Source: Desulfococcaceae bacterium HSG9
GTDB taxonomy: Bacteria; Desulfobacterota; Desulfobacteria; Desulfobacterales; JAUCGF01
NCBI GenBank assembly: GCA_030378005.1
Contig: JAUCGF010000076.1
Coordinates: 1 to 64,000 of the forward strand
Direction: 5' to 3'
DNA: 64,000 bases
Part shown: in pieces, positions 16,982-25,956 of the stretch
Position numbering within the stretch: the first letter of the stretch is position 1
Layout: every line of letters starts with the position of its first letter
Program-made: the position numbers and the translations under genes
The notes under the pieces: model-generated
Told to the model about the DNA's origin: nothing
Database searches by the model: none
What the model saw: only the letters and a program-made list of their open reading frames with translations

Positions 16982-18109
16982 TTACTTTTTGACTGCCAGC
17001 AGGCGGTCGATTTTTGATTGCAGTTGCATTTTAGCTAAACTCATGGCACCCAGTTTCCCTCGTGCGCGCCCCAACTGAAGCCCTGTTTCAATAACATTGG
17101 CTGGTGTTTCGGGCTGTTCAGATTCCGGTTTGCGCTCTAATGCAAGAGATTTGGTAGGGCAGGTGGACACGCATAATCCGCATCCGATACAGCGTGTCAA
17201 ATCCAGTGCCACTTTATCATCTTTTAACTCAAGAGCGTCCATTTGACAGCGTTTTACGCACACGCCGCAACCATTACAGGTTTCGGGCGTCAAGGTGGCA
17301 ATAAAAGCGGAAGCGATCAGACTCGCCGAATTCGGTTGCAGTCTGACATTTCGTAATATTGCACAGCAACACCCGCAACAACAACAAATATTGACAATTT
17401 TACGGCTGTTACCGGGTTGCAGAACAAGTCCGGATTTGTCAGCCAGTTTTAGAATATCAAGAACTTCGCTTCGTTCAATCACTCTTCCCAGTCCGTTATG
17501 TTGGTAATAATCGGCCCCCAGCCCGAAAACCAGACAAGATTCCAGCGGTTTATCGCATCCTTCGCCCACTATTTGGCGCTCCTTGCGACAGATACAAGGC
17601 GCAACAACCGCTTTCTTTTTATCCCACACCAATTTTTCGGCGGCTTCGTAAGGAAGCACATCCAGTTGCGGTGTGATACTTCGTCCGATGGGAATCGTGC
17701 GCAGTTGAGGCATTTTCTTCCAGGATTGATCTAACAGTGTGGGAGCATAAATCTCCATATCTTCGATCAATTCGGGGTTCAGATCATTAACATGATATTC
17801 CCATATACCGATAACAAACTGGGCCGCCATATAAAGCGTTTGCCCGTTATGGTGCGCAATTCTGTAAATAAGGCCTTTTTGGGACATCTCTTTAAGGCGT
17901 TTTCGGGATTCTTCAACTGAAATTCGGGCGCGGCGGGCGATTACATACGCCTGTTCCGGTATTAATGTCAGCCGGATTGCCAAATCCGCTTCTTCTTCTG
18001 AAAAAAGCCGTTTTAAAATACGCAACTCAACACCACTGTCCGTAGAAGGAAATCCGCCTGGCAGATTATCCAGATGACGTGCCAATTTTTTGTATATTTT
18101 TGCTGTCAT
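16982..18109 (-). CDS. 4Fe-4S ferredoxin-like protein with N-terminal winged-helix-like region
   Basis: A 375-residue protein. Residues about 25-100 look like a winged-helix domain. The middle part has a CICRKE motif near 174, a second Cys pair near 186-193 and an unusual Cys cluster, ICCCCGCCC, near 243-251. Two classical ferredoxin motifs follow, CNGCGVCVKRC (about 280) and CIGCGLCVSTC (about 309). Proteins of this layout are common in sulfate reducers and other anaerobes but lack an assigned reaction; they probably transfer electrons or sense redox state. It is the last gene of a minus-strand run, 43 bases after znuB, so co-transcription with the zinc transporter is likely. Confidence 0.75.
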   Translation of the reverse strand: MTAKIYKKLARHLDNLPGGFPSTDSGVELRILKRLFSEEEADLAIRLTLIPEQAYVIARRARISVEESRKRLKEMSQKGLIYRIAHHNGQTLYMAAQFVIGIWEYHVNDLNPELIEDMEIYAPTLLDQSWKKMPQLRTIPIGRSITPQLDVLPYEAAEKLVWDKKKAVVAPCICRKERQIVGEGCDKPLESCLVFGLGADYYQHNGLGRVIERSEVLDILKLADKSGLVLQPGNSRKIVNICCCCGCCCAILRNVRLQPNSASLIASAFIATLTPETCNGCGVCVKRCQMDALELKDDKVALDLTRCIGCGLCVSTCPTKSLALERKPESEQPETPANVIETGLQLGRARGKLGAMSLAKMQLQSKIDRLLAVKK

Positions 18110-18152
18110 ATTATCCTGCTTATTATAAAATTCTTGAAAGTTTGAAGTTATT

Positions 18153-18971
18153 TCATATACTTTTGATCAAAACTACCAGCCGTTCGATAAGTAAAAAAAT
18201 AAAAAAAGAAATCCCGGCAACCATAATAACACACGCACCTGATGTCAGGTCAAAGGTGTATGAAAACCACAGGCCGCTCAAAGTGAAAACAGCTCCCAGC
18301 AGACCGGAACCAAGCATCATCTGAAACATTGATTTGGCGTATTTTTCGACGATAAACGGTGGGATGGTCAGTAAGGCGATCACCATAATCAATCCGACAA
18401 CTTGAATCACCATCACGATTGTTACCGCCAACATCCCGATCAGCATAAAATAGAGCGCCTGTACCGGTACACCACGAATACGTGCAAATTCTTCATCATA
18501 AGACATCGCCAGCAAATCCTGATAGAAAAAAGCCGTCAATCCCATGATAACAACTGCGACAACAAGCATAATCCAAATATCGCCAGCCGAAACAATGAGA
18601 ATACTGCCGAACAGGTAGCTCATCAAATCGACGTTATATCCGGGGGTTAAGTCTGTTAAAATGATACCGCAAGCCATTCCCACAGCCCAGATCACGCCAA
18701 CAACAGTGTCAGCACGATGTTTGGAGTGCATACTGACCGCCGCCATGACCATACCGGCCGCCAGTGAAAAGCCGATGGTGCAAATCATGTAAGGCCAACC
18801 GAAATAGAAGGCCAATCCGATTCCACCATAAGCGGCATGGGCAATCCCGCCGGAAAGAAAAACGATACGGTTGGTAACGACCAACGCGCCGATAATACCA
18901 CAGATAAAGCTTACAAGCAAACCGGCTGACAGCGCATTGCGCATAAATTCAAATTGGAGGATTTCCGGCAT
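18153..18971 (-). CDS. znuB: Zinc/metal ABC transporter permease
   Basis: A 272-residue, highly hydrophobic protein with about eight membrane segments and the ABC-3 metal permease signature, including GGIAHAAYGGIGLA near residue 40-53. It forms the membrane channel that imports zinc (or manganese/iron in related systems) delivered by the binding protein. It sits ten bases after znuC on the same strand, completing a znuA-znuC-znuB set. Metal specificity is inferred from the His-rich loop of the partner binding protein. Confidence 0.88.
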   Translation of the reverse strand: MPEILQFEFMRNALSAGLLVSFICGIIGALVVTNRIVFLSGGIAHAAYGGIGLAFYFGWPYMICTIGFSLAAGMVMAAVSMHSKHRADTVVGVIWAVGMACGIILTDLTPGYNVDLMSYLFGSILIVSAGDIWIMLVVAVVIMGLTAFFYQDLLAMSYDEEFARIRGVPVQALYFMLIGMLAVTIVMVIQVVGLIMVIALLTIPPFIVEKYAKSMFQMMLGSGLLGAVFTLSGLWFSYTFDLTSGACVIMVAGISFFIFLLIERLVVLIKSI

Positions 18972-18981
18972 ATTATTCCGC

Positions 18982-19764
18982 TCAGTGATCTTGCAGCACC
19001 CGGTGAGGCAGTCCGTGAGCGATTAACTCAACCGGACAAACTTCATCATCTTCTGTGCAAGGGTACATGGTTTCCAGCATTTCACCGGTGATTTCAGCCT
19101 GATCGTGATAGTGCAAGCCTTTGTTCACGCATGCCACGGATTTTACATACGTTGAAATTACCAGCAGGTCGTGGCTGACTGCCAGTATGGTAATTGATTT
19201 ATTCAGTTCTTTTAGCAATCTGAAAAAATCGGCCTGTCCTTTGGCGTCAATACTGGCAGTGGGTTCGTCTAAAAGCAACAATTGGGGCTGCGCTGCCAAT
19301 GCCCGGGCGATCAGCACACGTTGCCGCTGACCTCCGGAAAGCGCGCTGATCTTGCTATCCGCATACGCGTCCATCTCCAATTGTTCCAGAATTTCAAGTG
19401 CTTGGCAGCGTTCTTTGGTGATATTGCTGCGCCAGCGTGTCCTTTTAATTTGGGGTTTAAGCATGCCCATTCGGACAATATCGGTAACGGTAATGGGAAA
19501 GTTGCGTTTAAGATGAATATCCTGTGGAACATAGCCGATATGATGTGATGCTTTATTGGCCGGTTGTCCCATGACGCGAATCGAACCTATCTCCGGTTTG
19601 AGCAAGCCCAGAATCAATTTCAGCAACGTTGTTTTGCCGCCTCCATTAGGGCCGATCATGGCAATAAAATCGTTAGGTTTGACCGTAAGATTCACATTCT
19701 GAAGCGCTGTTTGTCCGTTATAGCGAAAAGAGACATCTTTGATTTCAACAATGGGAAAATCCAT
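18982..19764 (-). CDS. znuC: Zinc/metal ABC transporter ATP-binding protein
   Basis: A 260-residue ABC ATPase. Walker A GPNGGGKTT lies near residues 38-46, the Q-loop VPQDIH near 80, signature SGGQRQRV near 142-149, and Walker B LLLLDEPTAS near 162-171. It powers metal import through the adjacent permease. The gene lies ten bases downstream of znuA and ten bases upstream of znuB. The C-terminus has a His- and Cys-containing tail that could bind metal. Confidence 0.92.
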   Translation of the reverse strand: MDFPIVEIKDVSFRYNGQTALQNVNLTVKPNDFIAMIGPNGGGKTTLLKLILGLLKPEIGSIRVMGQPANKASHHIGYVPQDIHLKRNFPITVTDIVRMGMLKPQIKRTRWRSNITKERCQALEILEQLEMDAYADSKISALSGGQRQRVLIARALAAQPQLLLLDEPTASIDAKGQADFFRLLKELNKSITILAVSHDLLVISTYVKSVACVNKGLHYHDQAEITGEMLETMYPCTEDDEVCPVELIAHGLPHRVLQDH

Positions 19765-19774
19765 ATTTGTCCAC

Positions 19775-20665
19775 TTATTTCAGAACCGTTTGGAATGTTT
19801 TGGCAAGCTCACGTAAATTAGCAGGCCAATCAGCGGCAAGAGGGTCTGCGATAGCGACCCGGCCGCCGATTTCACGAGCGATCAGCTGGGCGCTTTTAGA
19901 TGAAAATTGTGGCTGCACAAAAATCACTTTGATAGCGTGTTGCCTGGCATATTTGATCAACGCCTTGAGTTGCGCCGGTTTCGGTGATTTGCCTTCAATT
20001 TCGACGGGTGTTTGTTGAAGGCCGTAGGTGTGAGCAAAATATCCCCACGAGGGATGAAACACCATAAATCGCTGTCCCTGCTTTTCAGCAAAAATATTTC
20101 TTAAATCCCCATCCAAATCGACAAGTTCGGAAATAAACGCTTTATAACGGGTTTGATAAGCGGAACGATTGGCCGGATCGGCTTTTTGAAGAGCTGTTAC
20201 AATTTTATGGGCTTGCATCATTACCAGTGGCGGTGATGTCCAGATGTGAGGATCAGGGGTGCCGGATTGACCATGATCTTCATGCGAATTTTGTTCATCC
20301 TTGCTATGAGAATGTCTTTTCATAGCAAGTTTGTCGATGCCATGATCGGTGGGAATAACAGTTAGAGCGGGATTGGAAGCGGCAATTTTTTTGAGCCACG
20401 AATTTTCAAACGGCACACCAATGGAAAAATAAATTTTTGCTTTGGTCAGTGCGGCCATCTGTGAAGGTTTGGGTTCATACGTCGCCGGGCTGGTGTCAGG
20501 TTGAACCATTACCCGAACATCAACTAAATCCTGGCCAATTTGTTCCACAAAATATTTTTGCGGAACAATGCTGACAAACACAGATAATTTGTTTTGAGCC
20601 ACTCCTGTTTGAACAAAAACAAAAGATATTGTAAGAACAAGAATTATTTTAAGTATTAATCGCAA
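19775..20665 (-). CDS. znuA: Periplasmic zinc-binding protein of ABC transporter
   Basis: A 296-residue protein with an N-terminal signal peptide (hydrophobic stretch to about residue 23, ending VAQN). It belongs to the cluster A-I metal-binding family. A His-rich loop (RHSHSKDEQNSHEDHG, about 115-130), typical of zinc-specific members, lies before PHIWTSP (about 136-142). Conserved His ligands follow, for example in VFHPSWGYFAH (near 205). It captures zinc in the periplasm and hands it to ZnuB. It is first in the znuA-znuC-znuB-ferredoxin run; no Zur box could be identified confidently upstream. Confidence 0.9.
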   Translation of the reverse strand: MRLILKIILVLTISFVFVQTGVAQNKLSVFVSIVPQKYFVEQIGQDLVDVRVMVQPDTSPATYEPKPSQMAALTKAKIYFSIGVPFENSWLKKIAASNPALTVIPTDHGIDKLAMKRHSHSKDEQNSHEDHGQSGTPDPHIWTSPPLVMMQAHKIVTALQKADPANRSAYQTRYKAFISELVDLDGDLRNIFAEKQGQRFMVFHPSWGYFAHTYGLQQTPVEIEGKSPKPAQLKALIKYARQHAIKVIFVQPQFSSKSAQLIAREIGGRVAIADPLAADWPANLRELAKTFQTVLK

Positions 20666-20698
20666 TTTATTAAATTTCCGATGTAATTATAAGCAATG

Positions 20699-20761
20699 GA
20701 ACCACGAATGAACACGAATAGACACGAATGAATTATTTTTATCAGTGTTCATTCGTGGTTC
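20699..20761. repeat. Perfect 17-bp inverted repeat (CACGAATGAACAC type)
   Basis: Arms GAACCACGAATGAACAC (20699-20715) and its exact complement (20745-20761) enclose a loop containing a further ACACGAATG copy. It lies upstream of znuA, where it would fall in the promoter or leader region. The sequence style is like the ATTCGTGT blocks in the repeats at 5627-6020, so these may be related dispersed elements. Confidence 0.75.
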
Positions 20762-20790
20762 ACACTTCTTTATTACCACCTTATTGATAA

Positions 20791-20830
20791 CTAAAAAAGG
20801 GAAAACGTTTAACGTTTTCCCTTTTTTTAG
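20791..20830 (-). terminator. Strong terminator downstream of qmoC
   Basis: Arms of 19-20 bases (AAAAAAGGGAAAACGTT and its complement) with a very short loop, flanked by A- and T-runs on both sides. This can act as a Rho-independent terminator in either direction. It is placed to end the qmoABC transcript about 30 bases after the qmoC stop. Confidence 0.85.
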
Positions 20831-20862
20831 TTCGTCAGTCCTAAGTGATCATAACTTAGTGA

Positions 20863-21999
20863 TTATTTACGCCCCGAATATTCGTTATACGCCATTACAA
20901 CCGTGCGATAAGCGATATGTGCGAGTTTAGAGTACGGCAGTGACATAAAAAGTACAAAAACGAACATTAGATGCAGAAAGTAAAAAAAGTAGGTAGGACA
21001 AGCAGTGCCAGCCAAGCGTGTCATTTCAGTCAGCATACCGGTCAGACCGACGCCGAACACCAATCCCAGCAGATACCAGTCTTTATACATGCTGACCTGA
21101 TCATCTTTTTTCGAGAGACGGTTTTTAATCATCAGTCCGCTTCCAATCAACAGCGTAACACCGCTGACGTTAGCAAGCCATTTTACTGGGTTTAATTGAC
21201 TGTAAGGGCCGGGAATACGAAAAACATCCAACACGACAAAAAAGATACCCGTCACGATTGCCAAGCCAATAAATGAATATAAGACCATCAAATGGGGCGT
21301 GTCGCGATCACTATTTTCGCTACATTCTGAAAATTTGTCCTGCTTCAGTATTATGGGCAACACGCGCACAAGGGCCTGTCCCAATTCCTTGTAATCTAGC
21401 TCCTTTTTTTTAGTTCTGCCATACAAAACGGCGTCGGCATGGATATCGTTGAGATAATCTTTCAGGCTCAGAACCAAACTAACGGTAAGCAAAAGGGCCA
21501 ATAAGGGAAAAATTATCTGTACCAATATTACGGAGAAAAATTTTGCTTGTACAATAGCTCCGGGTTCCGGTGAAAAATTAAGCTGCCCGGTAAGCAGACC
21601 TATCACCAAAAAAATAACGACCGGGATAGCAAATAAAATCGGTAGTTTTTTCGGATCATTCACCCAATCAGCCAAAAATTTCGGTTTGGCATAAGCGGCA
21701 ACCGCATAAGAGCGCAGTGCGGATAAAACATCGCCCGGCTTGGCGCCACGCGGGCATTTATCAGAACAATCCCCGCATTGGTGGCACAACCATATATCGC
21801 TGTCCTTCACTAAGCGGTCTTTCAGTCCCCATGAAGCGGCGATCATCTCTTTACGGGGAAACGGTTTGGTATCCGGCGAAATCGGGCAAACCACCGCACA
21901 AGTGGCGCATTGAAAACATTTTTTCACATCGCCGCCGCCTAACGCCTTCACATCTTTAATAAATTCAACATCCGGTTCAACCAGATATGTATCAGTCAT
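20863..21999 (-). CDS. qmoC: Quinone-interacting membrane-bound oxidoreductase subunit C
   Basis: A 378-residue protein that joins a HdrC-like ferredoxin domain (about 10-95; CFQCATCAVVCP and CHQCGDCSDKCP motifs binding two 4Fe-4S clusters) to a HdrE-like membrane domain with about six hydrophobic segments and candidate haem-b ligand histidines (about 110-370). In the Qmo complex it is the membrane anchor that takes electrons from menaquinol and passes them to QmoAB and on to APS reductase. A strong AAGGAGGTG ribosome binding site precedes the start. The 80-base gap to qmoB contains an imperfect GAATTCGGAATG palindrome. Confidence 0.95.
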   Translation of the reverse strand: MTDTYLVEPDVEFIKDVKALGGGDVKKCFQCATCAVVCPISPDTKPFPRKEMIAASWGLKDRLVKDSDIWLCHQCGDCSDKCPRGAKPGDVLSALRSYAVAAYAKPKFLADWVNDPKKLPILFAIPVVIFLVIGLLTGQLNFSPEPGAIVQAKFFSVILVQIIFPLLALLLTVSLVLSLKDYLNDIHADAVLYGRTKKKELDYKELGQALVRVLPIILKQDKFSECSENSDRDTPHLMVLYSFIGLAIVTGIFFVVLDVFRIPGPYSQLNPVKWLANVSGVTLLIGSGLMIKNRLSKKDDQVSMYKDWYLLGLVFGVGLTGMLTEMTRLAGTACPTYFFYFLHLMFVFVLFMSLPYSKLAHIAYRTVVMAYNEYSGRK

Positions 22000-22079
22000 A
22001 TTGACACCTCCTTTATGAATGGGGAATTCGGAATGGGGAATGTGAAATTCCGCATTCCAAATTCATAATTCCAAATTTC

Positions 22080-24416
22080 TTAGAAGCCTTTGAACGGATT
22101 GGGGCCGAGGTCTTCGATCATTTCCACAAATTCGTTGATCATCTGTGGAATCTTATCATATTCGTCAATTGCAATTTGCCACTGGGTAACGCGCTCTTCT
22201 TCCAAAGCCAGACTGGAAAGGGCATCGCCAATCTTTTTCATGCGGACTTCGGCCAGTTCGCTGCCTTTCATAAAATGGCACTGGTAATCATCGCCATGTT
22301 TACAGCCTAACAAGAAAGCGCCGTCCATGCCTTGAGCCAAAGCATCTTTAATCCAGATCGTATTGACAGAGCCGAGACAACGCACCGGAATAATGCGTAC
22401 ATCAGCAGAATAGCTCATACGATTCAGCCCTACAATATCCAGGGCAGGATAGGCATCGTTTTCACAAACCAGGCCTAAAATTCTGAACGGCGGTTCATCA
22501 TAGTCATCCTCAGATGGAACGCCGACCGCTTTGACCATCGAACCGATACTGTCGATGTTGTAATCGGCAAAGCCGATAATACGCTCGGGACACGCTCCCA
22601 TACAGGTACCGCAACGCCGGCAACGGGTGGGATTAGGTTTGGGCGTGCCTTTTTCATCATCATCCAAAGCGCCGAAAGGACATTCCACCGTACAGCGTTT
22701 GCACTGGGTGCAGCGTTGAAAGAAAAAGTCGGGGAAGGTCATATCACCGGAACGCGGATGAACGGCCACGCCGCGATTTACCGATTCAACACATTGAATC
22801 GCTTTGAGCGCCGCGCCGCACGAGTCTTCCATCGCTTCTTCAATGGTCATAGCGCGTCGGATAGCGCCGGCGGCATAGATTCCGGTACGCTGTGTTTCAT
22901 ACGGAAAACAGATAAAATTGGAATCCGCATATTCGTCAAACAGCTCGTTATCTCTGAATCCCGGACCTTGGCGGTAAGCGATGTTGATAACCGGGTCGTC
23001 TGCCGTAACCGGCGTCATACCGGCAGCTAACACCACCATATCGGCTTTGACTTGGAGTTTTTCACCTAACAAGGTGTCATCAGCCTCCACAATCAGGCCG
23101 TCACCGTTTTGGGATACGCTGACCACTTTGCCCTTAGTTAAAAAGATGCCGTCGTCCTGCTGGATGCTTTTATAAAAATACTCTTGCAGGCCGGGGGTGC
23201 GAATATGTTGATAAAAAACAAATGCTTTGCCGTCATCATAATCTTCGCGCACATACTTGGCCTGTTTGAGAGCAACCATGCTGGTAACAGCACCCGTGTA
23301 AGCAAAATCAGCGTCATCATCGGGAACCGGATTCTGGATAAAAACCACAGATTTGGCTTCTTTGCCATCCGAAGGCCGTGTAATAGTGCCTTGCGTGGCA
23401 ATCTCTTCAAACTGACTGTTAGTTATAACATCCTGTAATTCTCCGAAACCGAGATGCGCGATCTGCTCTTTATCCGGTTCGGCCGGACGCCAACCCGCAG
23501 CGAGAATCACCGCGCCGAACATTTCACCATCCGGGTCTAACTGCAAAATATCTTCTTTACCTTCATTATACTCAAGGTAGCGTTTGTGTTGCTCTTCAAC
23601 ATCAAGATCATCGCCTTTTTCATCCTTGGTCATCTCTTCGGGAAGTGGAAAAGGCACATCAAACTTGGTTTTTTCACCAGGTTTTTTGAGGGAAACTGTA
23701 AATTCACCCGGTTGCCCTGCAATACGAGCAACAATGGTTTCAGTCTTGATCGTGATTTTGTCGTGAATTTCCGCCTGTGTGATTTTAGCGGCGATCATTG
23801 GTGGAAGCAGTTCTTCATAAGGTGCATCCATAGGCAATTGTTTGCGCATTTTAGCCGCATAACCGCCCAGAGCCGCTTCTTTTTCCACAACAGTAACTTC
23901 GTATCCTGTGTCAGCGGCTTCAATAGCGGCGTTTAAACCGGTTACACCGCCACCGATAACCAATATTTTCTTACTAATGGCATCCAACTTGAACGGTTCC
24001 GGCAGATCGACTTTTTCAACTCGCGCCATCCCCATTTTAATATAATCTTCGGCTGCCATCTGAACGACGTCGAAGTTTTCTTCATCCTCTTTTTCTTCTT
24101 CGGTCAGGGCTGGAAATTCGGAGCGCGGATGTGACCACACCACCTGTTCTCTGATATTGACGCGATCAACGATACAGCCATCAAACTGAAAAATATCAAA
24201 GTTTACGCGGCGCGAACAACCGGTAATCACCAGTGTATTGGTTCCTTTTTCGCTAATATCCTTTTCAAGCAAGGCAACGCCTTCTCGACCGCAAAGAAAA
24301 GGGTGGGTTTGCACAGGAAGTCCTTCTTCTTCCGGAACTTCACACAGCGCTTCGACATCAAGGGCGTCTCCGATTCCACAGCCTGTGCAGATATAAACGC
24401 CATATTTTTTATCCAT
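22080..24416 (-). CDS. qmoB: Quinone-interacting membrane-bound oxidoreductase subunit B
   Basis: A 778-residue HdrA-like flavoprotein. The FAD-binding motif ILVIGGGVTGLNAA lies near residues 150-163, and a second dinucleotide-related region lies around 440-500. Ferredoxin motifs CTQCKRCTVECP and CRRCGTCMGACP lie near 575-610. The last 130 residues resemble MvhD (delta subunit of F420-nonreducing hydrogenase), with a typical GCKHGDDYQCHF motif. It sits in the cytoplasmic part of the Qmo complex between QmoC and APS reductase. The gene begins six bases after qmoA, preceded by GGAGG. Length and fusion order are as in other sulfate reducers. Confidence 0.96.
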   Translation of the reverse strand: MDKKYGVYICTGCGIGDALDVEALCEVPEEEGLPVQTHPFLCGREGVALLEKDISEKGTNTLVITGCSRRVNFDIFQFDGCIVDRVNIREQVVWSHPRSEFPALTEEEKEDEENFDVVQMAAEDYIKMGMARVEKVDLPEPFKLDAISKKILVIGGGVTGLNAAIEAADTGYEVTVVEKEAALGGYAAKMRKQLPMDAPYEELLPPMIAAKITQAEIHDKITIKTETIVARIAGQPGEFTVSLKKPGEKTKFDVPFPLPEEMTKDEKGDDLDVEEQHKRYLEYNEGKEDILQLDPDGEMFGAVILAAGWRPAEPDKEQIAHLGFGELQDVITNSQFEEIATQGTITRPSDGKEAKSVVFIQNPVPDDDADFAYTGAVTSMVALKQAKYVREDYDDGKAFVFYQHIRTPGLQEYFYKSIQQDDGIFLTKGKVVSVSQNGDGLIVEADDTLLGEKLQVKADMVVLAAGMTPVTADDPVINIAYRQGPGFRDNELFDEYADSNFICFPYETQRTGIYAAGAIRRAMTIEEAMEDSCGAALKAIQCVESVNRGVAVHPRSGDMTFPDFFFQRCTQCKRCTVECPFGALDDDEKGTPKPNPTRCRRCGTCMGACPERIIGFADYNIDSIGSMVKAVGVPSEDDYDEPPFRILGLVCENDAYPALDIVGLNRMSYSADVRIIPVRCLGSVNTIWIKDALAQGMDGAFLLGCKHGDDYQCHFMKGSELAEVRMKKIGDALSSLALEEERVTQWQIAIDEYDKIPQMINEFVEMIEDLGPNPFKGF

Positions 24417-24422
24417 GGTATT

Positions 24423-25700
24423 TTACCTCCTCACCAGGGTTTGAATCGCTTTAAGGGCCATACCTGTGGCATTCTGATTGGATGAAACCACGTCTGCCGG
24501 TTTGTTGGCAACGCCGGCCGCAAACATTCCGCCCTTTGCAAAATCGTTAATAATAAAGCCATCTTCAGTATATTGCAGGTCTGCCGGAAGTTTGGCAGTT
24601 GCCGTGCATGGTTGCATACCGGTTGCCAACACAGCCATATCAACCGTCTGATAGATTTTTTCTCCTGTAACGGCGTTTTCAGCAACAACTGTGATATTTT
24701 TGGTTTCCGGATCCTCATTGACTTCGGCGACTTTGCCTTTGATAAAGAAAACGTTTTCATCCGCTTTGATGTTTTTGTAAAATTTTTCATAGCGGTAGCC
24801 CGGCGCGCGCAGGTCAATATAGAAGATAAAAATTTTGGCATCCGGATAGCGTTCACGTATGTAAGTCGCCTGTTTTAAAGAAGCCATGCAACATATATAG
24901 GAGCAGTACGGCAGGTAGTTTTCATCTCTTGAACCGGCGCACTGAACAAAAGCGATGCTTTCCGGCGCTTTGTCGTCTGAGGGACGCAAAATCTGGCCTT
25001 TGGAAGGGCCATTGGGAGCGGCCAGACGCTCCATCATCATATTAGTAACGATGTTGGGATAAAGCCCGAAACCAAGATTATCGATCTTGCGAGCATCATA
25101 CGGTTCCCATCCGGTCGCCCAAACAATCGCTCCGACTTGCAGATTGATCGTTTTGGTCTCCATCTCCAAATCAATGGCGTCATACTTACATGCTTCCTTA
25201 CATTTTTCAGCATCCTGCGTGCCGATAATCTGCGGCGAAATCACATAGCGTGATGGAAATGCCATGCCAAATGGCAGATAAGCACCCTTAATGCGATCCA
25301 TGCCAAGATTGAATTCATTGGAGACTTCCATTTCGCAAACCGCTTCACAATCACCGCAACAGGTGCAGTTTTCGTTGACATAACGAGGGTTTAATCTAAC
25401 AGTTGCATCATAAGCGCCAGGTGAACCTTCCACTTTTTCCACTTCGGCGAGTGTAAGAACCTTGATGCGAGGGTTGTCCTTAATGCGTCGGTAATTGATT
25501 TCAAGACCGCAGGTCGGCGGACACAACTTGGGAAAATACTGGTTTAACTGTGAAACCCTGCCGCCCAGGTAAGGATTTTTTTCCACCAGAAAAACCTCAT
25601 ATCCCACCTCGGCCGCTTCGATAGCCGTGGTCAGACCGCTGATCCCACCTCCCACAACCAAGAGGCTTTGGCCTTGGGGAGCTGTTTTTTCGTTTGCCAT
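24423..25700 (-). CDS. qmoA: Quinone-interacting membrane-bound oxidoreductase subunit A
   Basis: A 425-residue HdrA-like flavoprotein with an N-terminal FAD motif LLVVGGGISGLTTA (about 13-26), a Cys-rich segment CTCCGDCEAVCEM (near 111), and further conserved Cys in YCSYICCMASLKQA (near 266-280). It is the soluble flavin subunit of Qmo and likely contacts AprAB. It heads the qmoABC unit, separated from aprA by a 256-base gap with a terminator, so aprBA and qmoABC can be transcribed separately or by read-through. Confidence 0.96.
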   Translation of the reverse strand: MANEKTAPQGQSLLVVGGGISGLTTAIEAAEVGYEVFLVEKNPYLGGRVSQLNQYFPKLCPPTCGLEINYRRIKDNPRIKVLTLAEVEKVEGSPGAYDATVRLNPRYVNENCTCCGDCEAVCEMEVSNEFNLGMDRIKGAYLPFGMAFPSRYVISPQIIGTQDAEKCKEACKYDAIDLEMETKTINLQVGAIVWATGWEPYDARKIDNLGFGLYPNIVTNMMMERLAAPNGPSKGQILRPSDDKAPESIAFVQCAGSRDENYLPYCSYICCMASLKQATYIRERYPDAKIFIFYIDLRAPGYRYEKFYKNIKADENVFFIKGKVAEVNEDPETKNITVVAENAVTGEKIYQTVDMAVLATGMQPCTATAKLPADLQYTEDGFIINDFAKGGMFAAGVANKPADVVSSNQNATGMALKAIQTLVRR

Positions 25701-25777
25701 GCTATTCCTCCGTTTATTCAGTTTTAACTTTTAGGTATCAGGAACGGTGATTAAATAACTTAACCAATTGAAATTTA

Positions 25778-25839
25778 TTAATCATAATCTTAATTTTAAT
25801 TTTAAATAAAAAAGTGATTAAAATTAAGATTATGATTAA
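25778..25839. repeat. Perfect 23-bp AT-rich inverted repeat
   Basis: Bases 25778-25800 are exactly complementary to 25817-25839 around a 16-base loop. The sequence (TTAATCATAATCTTAATTTT style) recurs in degenerate form at 15592-15626 and 39103-39154, suggesting a dispersed hairpin family. Here it lies between the aprA terminator and qmoA. Confidence 0.75.
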
Positions 25840-25885
25840 GAGAAAAACGCTAAACGGGAGAGTTATTTATTCCGTATTGCTTAAT

Positions 25886-25921
25886 AAAAACCTCCGGACA
25901 CAATCTTAAAGCGTCCGGAGG
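25886..25921 (-). terminator. Rho-independent terminator of aprBA
   Basis: A nine-base perfect GC-rich stem (CCTCCGGAC at 25891-25899 with GTCCGGAGG at 25913-25921) is followed on the minus strand by a run of five T (25886-25890). It is placed about 36 bases after the aprA stop and should end most aprBA transcripts before qmoA. Confidence 0.9.
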
Positions 25922-25956
25922 TCGGTAGTTCAATTCAAGTCAAACACATATCAAGA

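Noticed and set aside
18982-20665. Manganese or iron rather than zinc transporter
   Set aside because: The His-rich loop of the binding protein favours zinc, although the specificity is not proven.
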